This document shows positions 25,332-34,467 of a stretch of 64,000 bases of DNA, one piece after another. The DNA comes from JALZVT01 sp964634815 (lineage in GTDB: Bacteria; Pseudomonadota; Gammaproteobacteria; Pseudomonadales; Azotimanducaceae): the NCBI GenBank assembly GCA_964634815.1, contig CAZWMD010000006.1, positions 1 to 64,000 on the forward strand, given 5' to 3'. How positions within the stretch are numbered: position 1 is the first letter of the stretch; every line of letters starts with the position of its first letter. The position numbers and the translations under genes are program-made. The notes under the pieces are model-generated. The model saw nothing but the letters and a program-made list of their open reading frames with translations. It did no database searches and was not told the DNA's origin.

Positions 25332-28300
25332 ATGATCCGACTGCTTGCATCGCATCGCGTGGCCGCCAACTTGCTTATGGTGATGATGGTACTTGCGGGT
25401 CTGTTCACCATGAAGAACATTCCCAGCCAGCTTGATCCGCCCACTACCTTTCCCGTAGTGGCCGTTGAGGTGGAGTGGCGGGGTGCCGCAGCAGAAGACA
25501 TTGAAGAGCTGATCACAACGCCTATCGAATCCCAGCTGCGCACCATCAACGAACTGTACGAACTGCGCTCGCGAACCCGCAACGGCTATGTGCGCGTAGA
25601 TGCGATATTCAATCACGATGCAGACATGATCCGCGCTCTCGACACCGTGAAACAACGGGTTGCCAATCTGCGAAACCTGCCGCCAACCATTGAACCGGTC
25701 ACGGTGCGCCGCTTCATTGATCTTGAGCCGGTGGCCAGTCTTCTGGTCCACGGCGGCAGTGACATCTCTGAATTGATTCCACTGGTCAGAGATTTTGAAA
25801 CCGAGCTTATGCGCCGCGGTATCGAGGGTGTGTTCTACGACGGTTTACCCATCGAAGAAATTGCCATCCTTGTCGGCGGGGAATCTCTGCAACAAATGAA
25901 TCTGACCCTGGATGATTTGGCTAACCAGATCGCTGAGGCGTCGCAAAACGTACCCGCCGGTAGCGTCGGCCGCGGCCAGGACGAACGACAACTGCGCAGC
26001 CTGGATCAGCGCCGGGACCCGCGCGGCTTTGAAGGTTTGCTGCTGGAATCCGCTGATCAGGTGGTGCGGCTGGGAGACTTTGCAAGCGTTATCCGAAGAC
26101 CACAAGACGGTCAGCCGCTGGTGTACAAAGACGGCAAGCCAGCGATCGAAATGGTTCTCTGGCGCGACACCAAGTCAGACGCCATGTTATCTGCCCAGGT
26201 TGTCGAGCAATGGCTTGGCGAAATACAGCCGGCCCTCCCCGAAGGTGTGGTTGTCGAGCAACAGGCGGATATCTGGCATCTGTTGGCGGCGCAGATCAAC
26301 ATGATTGGCAAGAACGCCGCATCCGGATTGTTTCTGGTCATTATCACTCTACTGTTGTTCTTGAGCGGTCGGGTGGGCTTTTGGGTCATGCTTGGTATTC
26401 CCGTTAGCTTTCTGCTGGCCCTCGCGCTGTTCTACTACGGCTTCGGTTATGGCATCTCCATCATCGCCATGATCGGATTCATTATGGCCTTGGGCATTGT
26501 GGTTGATGACGCCATTGTTGTTGGCGAAGACGCCATGACACATTTCGAGAATGGCGCTTCAGCAGAAGACGCTGCGGTGCTTGGTGCCCAACGTATGTGG
26601 GTGCCGGTTGTCACCAGCTCACTGACCACCCTTGCAGCATTTATACCGTTACTGCTGATTGGCGGGCAGATGGGTGACACCATTTTAATCCTGCCAACCA
26701 TCTTGCTGTGCGTCATCATTGCAAGCCTCATCGAATGCTTTTGTGTGCTGCCCGGTCACCTAAAACGCAGCCTGGAAAAAGTGAAACCCACAGAGCCCAC
26801 AAGCTTTCGTGGTCGCTTCGATGCTCGCTTCACGGCGTTTCGCGAACAGCGCTTCATGCCACTGGTAAACACAGCGCTCGCTTATCCTGGTGCCACGGTG
26901 TGTGCCGCTCTGGGTGGCGTGGTTTGTGCGATGACTCTGGTCGCGTCTCAACATGTTGGGTTCAATCTGGTGTCGGGGTTTGATTTTGAATCACTCGAAG
27001 CAAACGTCCAGTTTAGTGCCCAGGCCAGCGACGCTGACAAGGCTGACTTCACCCAGCATCTACAGAAAACCCTGCAGCAGGTGCACGCGGCCCACGATGA
27101 AAAGAACCTTGCAGGCTGGCTGGCCAAAACCAATCTCGCAGAATTTGATGAAGAACGGCAAACCGGTTCGCAGTACGGCAGTGTCTCTGCGTTCTATGCG
27201 TTCGAAGAAGACCGCACCATCAGTCCACACCAGTTCGCCGAAGAATGGCGTGCCGCTGTTACCCAGCCGCCCTGGGTAGAACGCTTCCAGCTTGGCGTTG
27301 ACGGCGGAGCCAATGGCGGTGAACCCAGCATCACCATGGTGTTGCGGGGTCAAAACACCGCAGATCTCAAAGCTGGCGCGCTGGAGCTTGCACAACAACT
27401 CTCAAGCTACCCCGGTGTATCCAATGTCACCGACGATCTGCCTTACGGCAAAGAACAGCTTATCTTCACCATGACGCCAACAGGCAAAACCCTGGGGTTA
27501 ACCCCGGAAGAGATTGGCCGTCAGTTGCGCGCGGGCTACGCCGGACGACGGGTGCAGATCTTCAACGAAAACAACGCCGAGCTGGAAGTCAGAGTACTGG
27601 CTACCGATCTGGAGCGCGAGCGTGTCTCTTACCTCTCTCAGTACCCGATAAAAACTCGCAGTGACGGGTGGGTGCCGCTCGGTAGCGTTGCAGAACTCAC
27701 ACCACGTCGTGGTATTGACGTCATTCGCCACCAGAACGGCGAACTGGCAATCCGGGTTTCAGCAGATGTGAACAGCGAAGAAAACAACGCACTTACCATC
27801 ATTGACGATATCGAAACCAATCACATCAAAGCACTGCTCGACAAATACGACCTCACCTTTGGCTTGGCCGGGCAATCTGCTGAAGATGCCAAAATGCTTG
27901 AAGTGATGGCACTGGGTGGTTGGCTCACACTGATTCTGATCTATCTTATTTTGGCCTGGGTATTTGCAAGCTACCTTTGGCCTTTGGCCATCATGCTGGC
28001 GATTCCGTTTGGTATGACGGGCGCTATCGTTGGGCACTGGCTATTGGGCATGGAGATCGCCGCAATGAGCTTGCTCGCGTTCTTTTCGCTAACCGGCATT
28101 GTAGTAAACGATTCGATTGTCTTGATTAGCTTCTTTAAAGACGCCTACAAGCCATCAGAAAATTTTGACCTCAATTACCTAAGAGAGACGCTGGCCAAAG
28201 CGGTCAATGCACGCTTCCGGGCAGTACTGCTGACCTCACTCACAACCATCGCAGGCCTTGTTGCGCTGATATTTGAAACCAGCACCCTGGAAATGTATGT

Positions 28301-28487
28301 CGCACCTATCGCCGTCACCCTGTGTTTTGGACTTGCCTTCGCAACTGCACTGGTATTGCTGGTTATTCCCGCAATGCTTTTGTTGCTTGAAAGCCTGAAG
28401 CACAAGATCCAAAACGCCCTACACAACTTTCAAGCCCATAAAGAGCTTTCTACTTCACAGGCAGTAAGAGGAGAAACAACCCCATGA
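25332..28487 (+). CDS. RND-family inner-membrane efflux transporter
   Basis: A 1051-residue RND pump with the twelve-segment pattern: membrane helix at about 10-28, a large periplasmic loop, five helices around 330-480, a second periplasmic loop to about 860 and a final helix group. The proton-relay pair Asp392-Asp393 lies in MALGIVVDDAIVVGED of helix 4. It resembles AcrB-like drug pumps rather than CusA metal pumps, without enough detail for a substrate. The gene comes before its adaptor, with ATGA overlap; in most AcrAB-type operons the adaptor is first. No TolC-type channel is in the window. Confidence 0.92.
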   Translation: MIRLLASHRVAANLLMVMMVLAGLFTMKNIPSQLDPPTTFPVVAVEVEWRGAAAEDIEELITTPIESQLRTINELYELRSRTRNGYVRVDAIFNHDADMIRALDTVKQRVANLRNLPPTIEPVTVRRFIDLEPVASLLVHGGSDISELIPLVRDFETELMRRGIEGVFYDGLPIEEIAILVGGESLQQMNLTLDDLANQIAEASQNVPAGSVGRGQDERQLRSLDQRRDPRGFEGLLLESADQVVRLGDFASVIRRPQDGQPLVYKDGKPAIEMVLWRDTKSDAMLSAQVVEQWLGEIQPALPEGVVVEQQADIWHLLAAQINMIGKNAASGLFLVIITLLLFLSGRVGFWVMLGIPVSFLLALALFYYGFGYGISIIAMIGFIMALGIVVDDAIVVGEDAMTHFENGASAEDAAVLGAQRMWVPVVTSSLTTLAAFIPLLLIGGQMGDTILILPTILLCVIIASLIECFCVLPGHLKRSLEKVKPTEPTSFRGRFDARFTAFREQRFMPLVNTALAYPGATVCAALGGVVCAMTLVASQHVGFNLVSGFDFESLEANVQFSAQASDADKADFTQHLQKTLQQVHAAHDEKNLAGWLAKTNLAEFDEERQTGSQYGSVSAFYAFEEDRTISPHQFAEEWRAAVTQPPWVERFQLGVDGGANGGEPSITMVLRGQNTADLKAGALELAQQLSSYPGVSNVTDDLPYGKEQLIFTMTPTGKTLGLTPEEIGRQLRAGYAGRRVQIFNENNAELEVRVLATDLERERVSYLSQYPIKTRSDGWVPLGSVAELTPRRGIDVIRHQNGELAIRVSADVNSEENNALTIIDDIETNHIKALLDKYDLTFGLAGQSAEDAKMLEVMALGGWLTLILIYLILAWVFASYLWPLAIMLAIPFGMTGAIVGHWLLGMEIAAMSLLAFFSLTGIVVNDSIVLISFFKDAYKPSENFDLNYLRETLAKAVNARFRAVLLTSLTTIAGLVALIFETSTLEMYVAPIAVTLCFGLAFATALVLLVIPAMLLLLESLKHKIQNALHNFQAHKELSTSQAVRGETTP

Positions 28488-29983
28488 CCACTGATCCTAT
28501 CCACACATCGCAACCAGATGCCCCACCCAAGTATTCACCAGCAGTACGGCGCGCAGGTATTGGCGGCGCTATGCTGGTCGCTGCCGCCTCTCTGGGCACA
28601 CTTATCATGGTCACCGGGCCAGATGGTTCTGCTGAACCGCAGATTGAGAAAGCCTGGCCGGTAACGGTGATGCGGGCAAACCCAAGCGAACTGCACCCAA
28701 TGTTTGCCACCTACGGTCGGGTAGAGGCACGCACACAGGCAAAACTTCGTACCGACATACAGGCTGAGGTTGAACGCGTCTTTGTTCAAGAAGGCGAATG
28801 GGCCGAAGAAGGCGAACTATTGATACAGATGCGCGCTGATGAAATCGAGCTGCGCCTGCGCGAAGCAAACGCAGAGGCAGAGAAAGAGGCCGCCAATCTC
28901 CGTTCCACCCAGGTGGAGTACGAGATGATGCAGAAATCAAGCGAGCACATCGAAAACATGTACCAGCTGTCACAGCAAACCCTGGCTCGCCAGCAGGAAC
29001 TTGCTGACCGAAAAATGATTCCCCAGGCGTTGTTGGACTCAGCGTTACAGCAGGCTGGTCGCGATACGCTTGAGTATCAGAATCACAAACGTGTGCTGGC
29101 CAACTTCCCCAGCCGTGTCGCCCAAAACAGCGCAGCGCTTGAGGTGGCTCGCGCACGAGCTGCGCGTGCACAGCTTGAACTCGACAAAACCCAACTGCGC
29201 GCGCCGTTTTCAGGACCGGTGCTAAGCGTGGCCGTTGGTCCTGGCGATCGCACCAATAACAGCGTTGTTTTAATGACCATGGCAGATGCCAGCAGCTTCG
29301 AAGTACGCGCCGCCATTCCCGATCAGTACTCCGAGCGTATCCGTCAGGCCCTCGACGCAGGCAAGCCTATCTCGGCGGAGGTTGTTCGCGGCAGTTCCAC
29401 CAAAAGCGAAACACCCAGGCAACTCGTACTGAGTCGCATAGCGCACAACGTGCGACCGGGACAGAGTGGTCTGGATGCCTGGTTTCGATTTCACACATCA
29501 TCTCAGGTAGCCAGCAGGTCCGGCGCAAATACCAATCCCGAGTCTTTGCCGGCTCTTGGCCGGGTAATCAACCTGACTACCGTACTACCCAGCGAACCTG
29601 GCCTCGTTGCTCTCCCTGGGCAGGCGATCTACAACAACGATCGCGTTTACCTGGTCAACAACAATCGCTTGCAAGCCGCCACGGTACAACGCATTGGTGA
29701 GATCAGACTGGCAGGCGGCGACGTTCAGGTACTGGTGCGGGGCGACAATCTAAACAGCGACTCAGACGTGATGACCACGGCACTGCCCAAGGCGATCACC
29801 GGTTTACTGGTTGAACCCATTCGCTCGTCAATCGCTGAAGATGAGGCCGTAGTAGAAACGCCAGGTCCGCAGAGCAGAATTGAGCCAGATTCAATGCGTC
29901 AGACCATCGCCCGTTCAGCTACCTATTCCCGGTCTGCAAGTCGTCCTCCGGCACGATCTCCTGCACAAGCACCCAGGGTTTAA
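28484..29983 (+). CDS. RND periplasmic adaptor (membrane fusion protein)
   Basis: A 499-residue HlyD/AcrA-type adaptor linking the pump to an outer-membrane channel. One N-terminal membrane segment (about 27-46) is followed by the split lipoyl domain (TYGRVEARTQAKLRTDIQAEV and LRAPFSGPVLSVAVGPGD regions), a coiled-coil hairpin (about 120-225), and beta-barrel and membrane-proximal domains. It is about 100 residues longer than AcrA, ending in a Ser/Arg/Pro-rich tail. The last 65 bp of the gene overlap the convergent DUF2288 gene. Coupled to the pump gene by ATGA. Confidence 0.88.
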   Translation: MTTDPIHTSQPDAPPKYSPAVRRAGIGGAMLVAAASLGTLIMVTGPDGSAEPQIEKAWPVTVMRANPSELHPMFATYGRVEARTQAKLRTDIQAEVERVFVQEGEWAEEGELLIQMRADEIELRLREANAEAEKEAANLRSTQVEYEMMQKSSEHIENMYQLSQQTLARQQELADRKMIPQALLDSALQQAGRDTLEYQNHKRVLANFPSRVAQNSAALEVARARAARAQLELDKTQLRAPFSGPVLSVAVGPGDRTNNSVVLMTMADASSFEVRAAIPDQYSERIRQALDAGKPISAEVVRGSSTKSETPRQLVLSRIAHNVRPGQSGLDAWFRFHTSSQVASRSGANTNPESLPALGRVINLTTVLPSEPGLVALPGQAIYNNDRVYLVNNNRLQAATVQRIGEIRLAGGDVQVLVRGDNLNSDSDVMTTALPKAITGLLVEPIRSSIAEDEAVVETPGPQSRIEPDSMRQTIARSATYSRSASRPPARSPAQAPRV

Positions 29984-30305
29984 CAACCACTGTCCATAAG
30001 GTGGCATCGCTGTTGTACCAGGTCGCAGCCTGCTCATCAGACACTACTCCCGCCTCACCTGCGTTCATGAACGCTTCGAATCCCGGCCGATCATCCTCAG
30101 CCAGAGCCATGGCCACAGCCAACAGATCGACTCCCGGCTGAGCTTGCAGGGTAAGGCCCTGAGCAAAAAAGCGTTGCAGTTCTCTCCAGGGCGCGCGCGC
30201 GGTTTCTCCCAACAGCTTGGCGCGCAACAACTCCCCTTGCTCCTTAGGCGTCGCAATCAATTCAGGGTTGCTCAGTGAATTTGCTGGGGTATCTTCAGAA
30301 CTCAT
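29919..30305 (-). CDS. DUF2288 protein
   Basis: A 128-residue soluble protein of DUF2288, widespread in gammaproteobacteria and cyanobacteria, of unknown function. The family pattern AKLLGETARAPWRELQRFFAQG and LWTVVVKPWVLVQE is clear. ATG 30305 is chosen; GTG 30317 is also open. Its 3' end overlaps the adaptor gene by 65 bp on the opposite strand, so its last 20 or so residues and the adaptor tail constrain each other. Confidence 0.8.
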   Translation of the reverse strand: MSSEDTPANSLSNPELIATPKEQGELLRAKLLGETARAPWRELQRFFAQGLTLQAQPGVDLLAVAMALAEDDRPGFEAFMNAGEAGVVSDEQAATWYNSDATLWTVVVKPWVLVQEIVPEDDLQTGNR

Positions 30306-30370
30306 CTTATGCTGCACTTGACTGCCATAATCGACTATAGCTTCTTGAATTCACCCTTTGAACAGAACCA

Positions 30371-31039
30371 GTGAAAAATATCCTGCATCCCCTTATCAGT
30401 ACTCTCTTAATCGCCGCCTTTTCAAGCCACGCACTCGACGCTCCCTATCCTGAAAATGCACCGACCATGAGCCCGGGCGCTCAACTTGCTGGCGACCAAA
30501 TAGCAAAAGCCGCACTCGAGCGCACCAAAGTCAGTGTGACCTACAATAACGCCTACCGGTCGCTGAGCTATCCCGGCGGCGACGTGCCTGCCGATGAGGG
30601 CGTTTGTACAGACGTGGTGATCCGTACCTATCGTGCGTTAGGTATCGATTTACAGGTGCTGGTGCACGAAGACATGCGTGCCAATTTTTCGGCCTATCCC
30701 AATCACTGGGGACTGACCAGCACCGACCGCAATATCGATCACCGTCGGGTGCCAAACCTCGAAACCTTTTTCAAACGTTCCGGCAGCCAGCTGCCAACCA
30801 ATGTGCAAAAACCCGATGTTACAAGCTTTGAACCCGGGGACATTGTGTCCTGGCGATTGCCGGATGGTCTGCCACACATTGGCATGGTATCGAGCGAACG
30901 GGTGCCTGACACCAATCGCTATTTCATCGTCCACAACAACGGCCACGGGCCGCGCTCAGACGATGTCTTGTTAAGCAATCGGATGATGGGCCACTATCGG
31001 TATTTGCCAATCGTTAACACGTCTGAAAAAGGCATCTGA
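30371..31039 (+). CDS. DUF1287 protein (NlpC/P60-like fold), exported
   Basis: A 222-residue protein with a signal peptide (cut near SSHA-LDA) and a DUF1287 domain. The catalytic-type Cys lies in EGVCTDVVIRTYRALG and a histidine in LPHIGMVSS, the arrangement of NlpC/P60 papain-like hydrolases, so a periplasmic amidase or peptidase acting on cell wall is plausible. Start is GTG 30371. The next gene begins directly after its stop codon. Confidence 0.82.
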   Translation: MKNILHPLISTLLIAAFSSHALDAPYPENAPTMSPGAQLAGDQIAKAALERTKVSVTYNNAYRSLSYPGGDVPADEGVCTDVVIRTYRALGIDLQVLVHEDMRANFSAYPNHWGLTSTDRNIDHRRVPNLETFFKRSGSQLPTNVQKPDVTSFEPGDIVSWRLPDGLPHIGMVSSERVPDTNRYFIVHNNGHGPRSDDVLLSNRMMGHYRYLPIVNTSEKGI

Positions 31040-31459
31040 ATGACCTACACCGGTGGCTGCCTGTGCGGCAACGTACGCTACGAGCTTAATCGTAAATTCC
31101 TCAATGCAATGCACTGCCACTGCAGCATGTGCCAACGCATCCACGGCGGCGCCTACTCAACGCATCTGGTTTTTCGACCCGAACAACTGGTGTGGCTAAG
31201 CGGTCGCGAGACCCTGGTCGCCTACGAGTCCTCCCCCGGTGCCTACCGGGAGTTCTGTCCAAAGTGCGGCTCGCAACTTCTGATCCATGGCCAGAGCGGG
31301 GATGACAGCCTGTCGATTCCGGCTGGAACCCTTGATGGTGATCCGCCAATCACAGAGCTGGGCCATATGTTCACCGCCGACCGGCTGAGTTGGGCAACAC
31401 CAGATGCCGGCATTGCCGAATACCCGGCCTGGCCGGAAGGCTTTGGTCCCGGGTCCTGA
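31040..31459 (+). CDS. GFA-family zinc protein (glutathione-dependent formaldehyde-activating-like)
   Basis: A 139-residue CENP-V/GFA domain protein. Zinc-binding cysteines are visible as CLCG, HCHCSMC and FCPKCGSQL. The name comes from Paracoccus Gfa; most members, like this one, have no proven activity. It starts one base after the DUF1287 stop and is probably cotranscribed with it. Confidence 0.87.
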   Translation: MTYTGGCLCGNVRYELNRKFLNAMHCHCSMCQRIHGGAYSTHLVFRPEQLVWLSGRETLVAYESSPGAYREFCPKCGSQLLIHGQSGDDSLSIPAGTLDGDPPITELGHMFTADRLSWATPDAGIAEYPAWPEGFGPGS

Positions 31460-31563
31460 TTGCCCGGGGTAATTTCCCAAAAACTGGTGAAAATGGCCAA
31501 CCCGAGCCCACCGGATAAATTTTAACTCATTGATATTTATGACTATTTTCTCAATCCAGAGCG

Positions 31564-31579
31564 TGGCATCAAACTTGCA
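31564..31579 (+). promoter_or_regulatory. Sigma-54 (-24/-12) promoter
   Basis: TGGCATCAAACTTGCA matches the sigma-54 consensus TGGCAC-N5-TTGCW with one mismatch and the correct GG-N10-GC spacing. Transcription would start near 31591, giving a leader of about 33 bases before the ATG at 31625. An AT-rich tract at 31516-31555 could hold activator or IHF sites. It precedes a long run of closely spaced plus-strand genes. Confidence 0.7.
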
Positions 31580-31624
31580 ATCACACTGGTAATAGCAAGG
31601 TTAATAGTGTCTAAGGAGTACCCC

Positions 31625-31843
31625 ATGACTGAGGTAGGACAAGGTTCTGCCGGCAATGTGCTTGCCGCACTTGCAAGTATTTTCATACCAGGCTTTGGCC
31701 AACTGTTGCAGGGCCGATGGGTTCTCGGCGCGTTTCAGTTTCTGCTGGCAGCCCTGTTGTGGACCATCCTTATGGGGTGGATCGTGCACCTGTGGTCAGT
31801 GATTAACGCTGCACGCTATTCACCGCCGTACTACTATCGGTAA
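31625..31843 (+). CDS. Small inner-membrane protein
   Basis: A 72-residue protein with two hydrophobic segments (about 12-30 and 33-55) and a Tyr-rich C-terminus (PPYYYR). The motif ASIFIPGFGQLLQGRW resembles TM2-type small membrane proteins. A strong AAGGAG ribosome-binding site sits 8 bases before ATG 31625, which decides against an in-frame GTG at 31607. It is the first gene after the sigma-54 promoter. Confidence 0.75.
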   Translation: MTEVGQGSAGNVLAALASIFIPGFGQLLQGRWVLGAFQFLLAALLWTILMGWIVHLWSVINAARYSPPYYYR

Positions 31844-32458
31844 ATGATCAACGCCAACGTGCTTAGGCAAAGACAGAGCGGGCAGAGCTCCAAAATTCTG
31901 CTCGCCGTTCTGGTTCTCACTCTGCTGCTGGGTAGCGCGGGGATCTGGTGGTACTTCTTTAACCCTACTTTGCGCATTGCGATCACCGATCAGCAGATTC
32001 TCGATCGTTTGAGCCAGAAACTGCCGGTCACCGAAACCTACCTGTTTGCCTTTGAGGTCACCTACGACTCACCCCGGGTTGCCCTGATTGCCGCCAGCGA
32101 ACGCATTCACGCCGGACTTGATATCAGTCTGCGCATCCGTTTTCTCCCGGACCAGCCACCACTGCAGGGGCGCATCGATGCGGCAGCGGGTATTCGTTAT
32201 GACCGCGTGGATGAGGCGTTTTATCTCACAGACCCAAAGGTGGAAACACTCACTCTCGAAGGTCTGCCTGAGGAGTGGGCAAACAAGGCCCGTGATTTAG
32301 TAGCAGAAGGGGTACGGGTATATTTCAATGATCACCCGGTCTACAAACTCAGCGAGCGCGAGTCTGATCGTGCTGCAAAAGCAATCTTGCAGGACATAAG
32401 CATCGAAGACGATCGCATCATCGTGCACCTGGGGCCCAGAGAGGCCAACCGCGCTTGA
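31844..32458 (+). CDS. DUF1439-like membrane-anchored protein
   Basis: A 204-residue protein with one N-terminal membrane segment (about 18-40) and a periplasmic domain resembling DUF1439 (YceB-type, a lipid-binding-like fold): ITDQQILDRLSQKLPVTETY, LTDPKVETLTLEGLPE and the C-terminal KLSERESDRAAKAILQDISI. Unlike E. coli YceB it has a membrane anchor, not a lipobox. It begins immediately after the preceding stop codon. Confidence 0.7.
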   Translation: MINANVLRQRQSGQSSKILLAVLVLTLLLGSAGIWWYFFNPTLRIAITDQQILDRLSQKLPVTETYLFAFEVTYDSPRVALIAASERIHAGLDISLRIRFLPDQPPLQGRIDAAAGIRYDRVDEAFYLTDPKVETLTLEGLPEEWANKARDLVAEGVRVYFNDHPVYKLSERESDRAAKAILQDISIEDDRIIVHLGPREANRA

Positions 32459-32913
32459 GAAAGCCGACTTACCAGACGGCTCGCTGCATTCTCTATAGAA
32501 AAGATCAGTTTCTGCTGGCAGACCACAAAGGATCACCACGCAACAGAAGCACGGCACGCCGTTCAAACGCCCGCGCCCAGGGGCACATCAAGTGGGGATT
32601 ACCCGGCGGTCACATCGAATGGCGCGAAGACCCCATGGAAGCTGCCAGACGGGAGTTGCTGGAGGAGTTGGATCTCAGTCTTGGACAACTCATTAAGGTT
32701 GGCGACTACTCCTACAAACAACGGCTACACGCAGTCTTTGCCGCACCCTGCGAGGCCAACCACTTTGACCTGGAATTCTCCGAGTTGTTTGAGGTGCGCT
32801 GGTTTACCTCGCAAGAGATTTCGCACTTGAGCAGTTTCGATAAACTTCATGCGGGCTATGAATACGATGCCGTCTGCACGCTTGCAGAAATGCTCAAAGA
32901 AGCAGAGAAATAG
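32455..32913 (+). CDS. Nudix hydrolase
   Basis: A 152-residue Nudix protein. The Nudix box is GGHIEWREDPMEAARREL followed by LEEL, matching GX5EX7REUXEEXGU with Asp-Leu at the end. An insertion rich in Arg/Ser/Asn (residues 27-42) precedes it. The start is TTG 32455, overlapping the upstream TGA; no ATG is available before the domain. Substrate is probably a nucleoside diphosphate derivative but cannot be specified. Confidence 0.8.
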   Translation: MRKPTYQTARCILYRKDQFLLADHKGSPRNRSTARRSNARAQGHIKWGLPGGHIEWREDPMEAARRELLEELDLSLGQLIKVGDYSYKQRLHAVFAAPCEANHFDLEFSELFEVRWFTSQEISHLSSFDKLHAGYEYDAVCTLAEMLKEAEK

Positions 32914-33004
32914 ACATGAGGCGCATATCGACTCTGGCGGCTGTGTCCCGAGCCTTCCCGGTGGTGTATCGTTCTTCGTATCAGATGCGAGTTTAAACCC
33001 AGTA

Positions 33005-33538
33005 ATGCCCGACGCTCCGACAGCGAGTCCAGAACCCCGCGATCAGACCAACGGCATCGCGATCTGGGTAGACGCCGACGCCGCACCCAACCTCATCAAA
33101 GACGTTATTTTCCGGGCGGCAGAACGCTTACAGATTCAAACCATCCTGGTCGCCAACCAGTACGTGCGCACCCCACCGTCGAAAGTCATTAAATCGATCC
33201 AGGTTGCCCAGGGGTTTGATGTTGCCGATAACACCATTGTAGAAAAGCTGGCACCTGGCGACCTGGTGATCACGGCAGACATACCCCTGGCCGACGAGGT
33301 CATTACCAAAGGTGGCGCGGCACTCAATCCACGCGGCATGCTGTACACCAAAGAGAACATCAAGGATCGTTTGTCACGTCGGGACATGATGGAAGAATTG
33401 CGCAGCGCAGGCCCCTTGCTTGAGGCTGTAAGCGGTGGACCAAAGCCGCTCGACAAAAAAGACGTCCAGGCGTTTGCCAACGCTCTGGACCGATATCTGG
33501 CCCGCCACGCGAATCGAGAAGGATCCAAAACGCCTTGA
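33005..33538 (+). CDS. yaiI: YaiI/YqxD family protein (UPF0178)
   Basis: A 177-residue YaiI/YqxD protein. IWVDADAAPNLIKDVIFRAAER, DNTIVEKLAPGDLVITADIPLADEVI-type text and the GGPKPL-DKK-QAFANALDR end are characteristic. The family has a PIN-like fold and no established role. ATG 33005 gives about 20 extra residues before the conserved start. The 91 bp between this gene and the Nudix gene hold nothing I recognise. Confidence 0.88.
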   Translation: MPDAPTASPEPRDQTNGIAIWVDADAAPNLIKDVIFRAAERLQIQTILVANQYVRTPPSKVIKSIQVAQGFDVADNTIVEKLAPGDLVITADIPLADEVITKGGAALNPRGMLYTKENIKDRLSRRDMMEELRSAGPLLEAVSGGPKPLDKKDVQAFANALDRYLARHANREGSKTP

Positions 33539-34113
33539 CCACCGATCTAAGCCAATCCGGTATCGCTCAGCTTGCACCCCTGTCTGTGGGCAAAAATCAC
33601 GAACGGGCAGTCCAACGCAGCAAGTTATTGATTCGCGATCTGCACAATCGACTGGGGGCGCTCGCCAAATCCATAGATCACATCGGCGGCACCGCAGTGC
33701 CCCGGCACGTCGGTCGCCCTACGATTGATCTGCTGCTGATCACTCCAGATCTCTATGCGTTTGATCAACAAAGCGCCGAGCTTGAACAGCGTGGTTATCG
33801 CAGCTTTGGTGACGGCGGCCTGGTGGGGCAACGGCTGTTCTCGCTGGGTCAGGGTATTCACTGCGAAGCCCAGCTCTATGTCTACCAACCAGGCGACGTA
33901 GCCGCGGTGCACCATCTGCTGCTGCGCGACTATCTACGCACCCACCCGGCAGATGCCTACAGCTACGGCGAACTGAAAAAACGCCTGGCCACCACGTACA
34001 TGACAAACAACGCGGCCTATCTGGCCGCCAAACGACCTCGGCTAGAGCGCCTGTTGCAACTGGCCAAAGGCCACAGCCCAGAGCCTTACGGCGGCATACA
34101 CCGCACACCCTGA
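33535..34113 (+). CDS. GrpB/UPF0157 family protein
   Basis: A 192-residue GrpB-family protein with a nucleotidyltransferase-like fold. IDHIGGTAVPRHVGRPTIDLLLI corresponds to the usual HIGSTAVPGL-KP-IDI pattern; LLLRDYLRTHPADAYSYGELKKRLA matches the second half. It starts at TTG 33535, overlapping the TGA of yaiI. Function of the family is uncertain; some are fused to CoaE dephospho-CoA kinase. Confidence 0.78.
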   Translation: MTTDLSQSGIAQLAPLSVGKNHERAVQRSKLLIRDLHNRLGALAKSIDHIGGTAVPRHVGRPTIDLLLITPDLYAFDQQSAELEQRGYRSFGDGGLVGQRLFSLGQGIHCEAQLYVYQPGDVAAVHHLLLRDYLRTHPADAYSYGELKKRLATTYMTNNAAYLAAKRPRLERLLQLAKGHSPEPYGGIHRTP

Positions 34114-34143
34114 TTAACCACCACTCACTCCCGGAGCGAGCCC

Positions 34144-34464
34144 ATGCTAAAACTTCGATCCACCACTTTTATTCTTTCACTCAGCCTGTGTTTGCTGCTC
34201 AGCGGTTGTTTCAACGATGCCAACAACACACAGCTAGGCTCTGTCTCCATCGGCCAGCAGCTGATTGATCTCAAGAAAGCTCTGGACACAGACAGCATCA
34301 GCAAAGACGAATACCGGCAAGCCAAGGCTGATCTGCTATCGCTTCTTGGCGATGCCGAATTCGACGCTTCGGACGATGACGACGATGATGAAGACGATGA
34401 CGATCACAAGCGTTCTGGGAAAGCGCAGACCGAAGACGACGAAGACTCCGGATTCCTTTTTTAG
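34144..34464 (+). CDS. Small acidic lipoprotein with SHOCT-like helix
   Basis: A 106-residue lipoprotein: signal peptide, lipobox LLSGC with Cys at residue 23, then a short SHOCT-like helix pair (LIDLKKALDTDSISKDEYRQAKADLL) and a very acidic tail with a run of Asp/Glu at about residues 74-88. The DNA there is a GAY-rich trinucleotide run (34370-34408), prone to length change. SHOCT motifs occur in membrane-associated oligomerising proteins. Confidence 0.68.
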   Translation: MLKLRSTTFILSLSLCLLLSGCFNDANNTQLGSVSIGQQLIDLKKALDTDSISKDEYRQAKADLLSLLGDAEFDASDDDDDDEDDDDHKRSGKAQTEDDEDSGFLF

Positions 34465-34467
34465 TCC

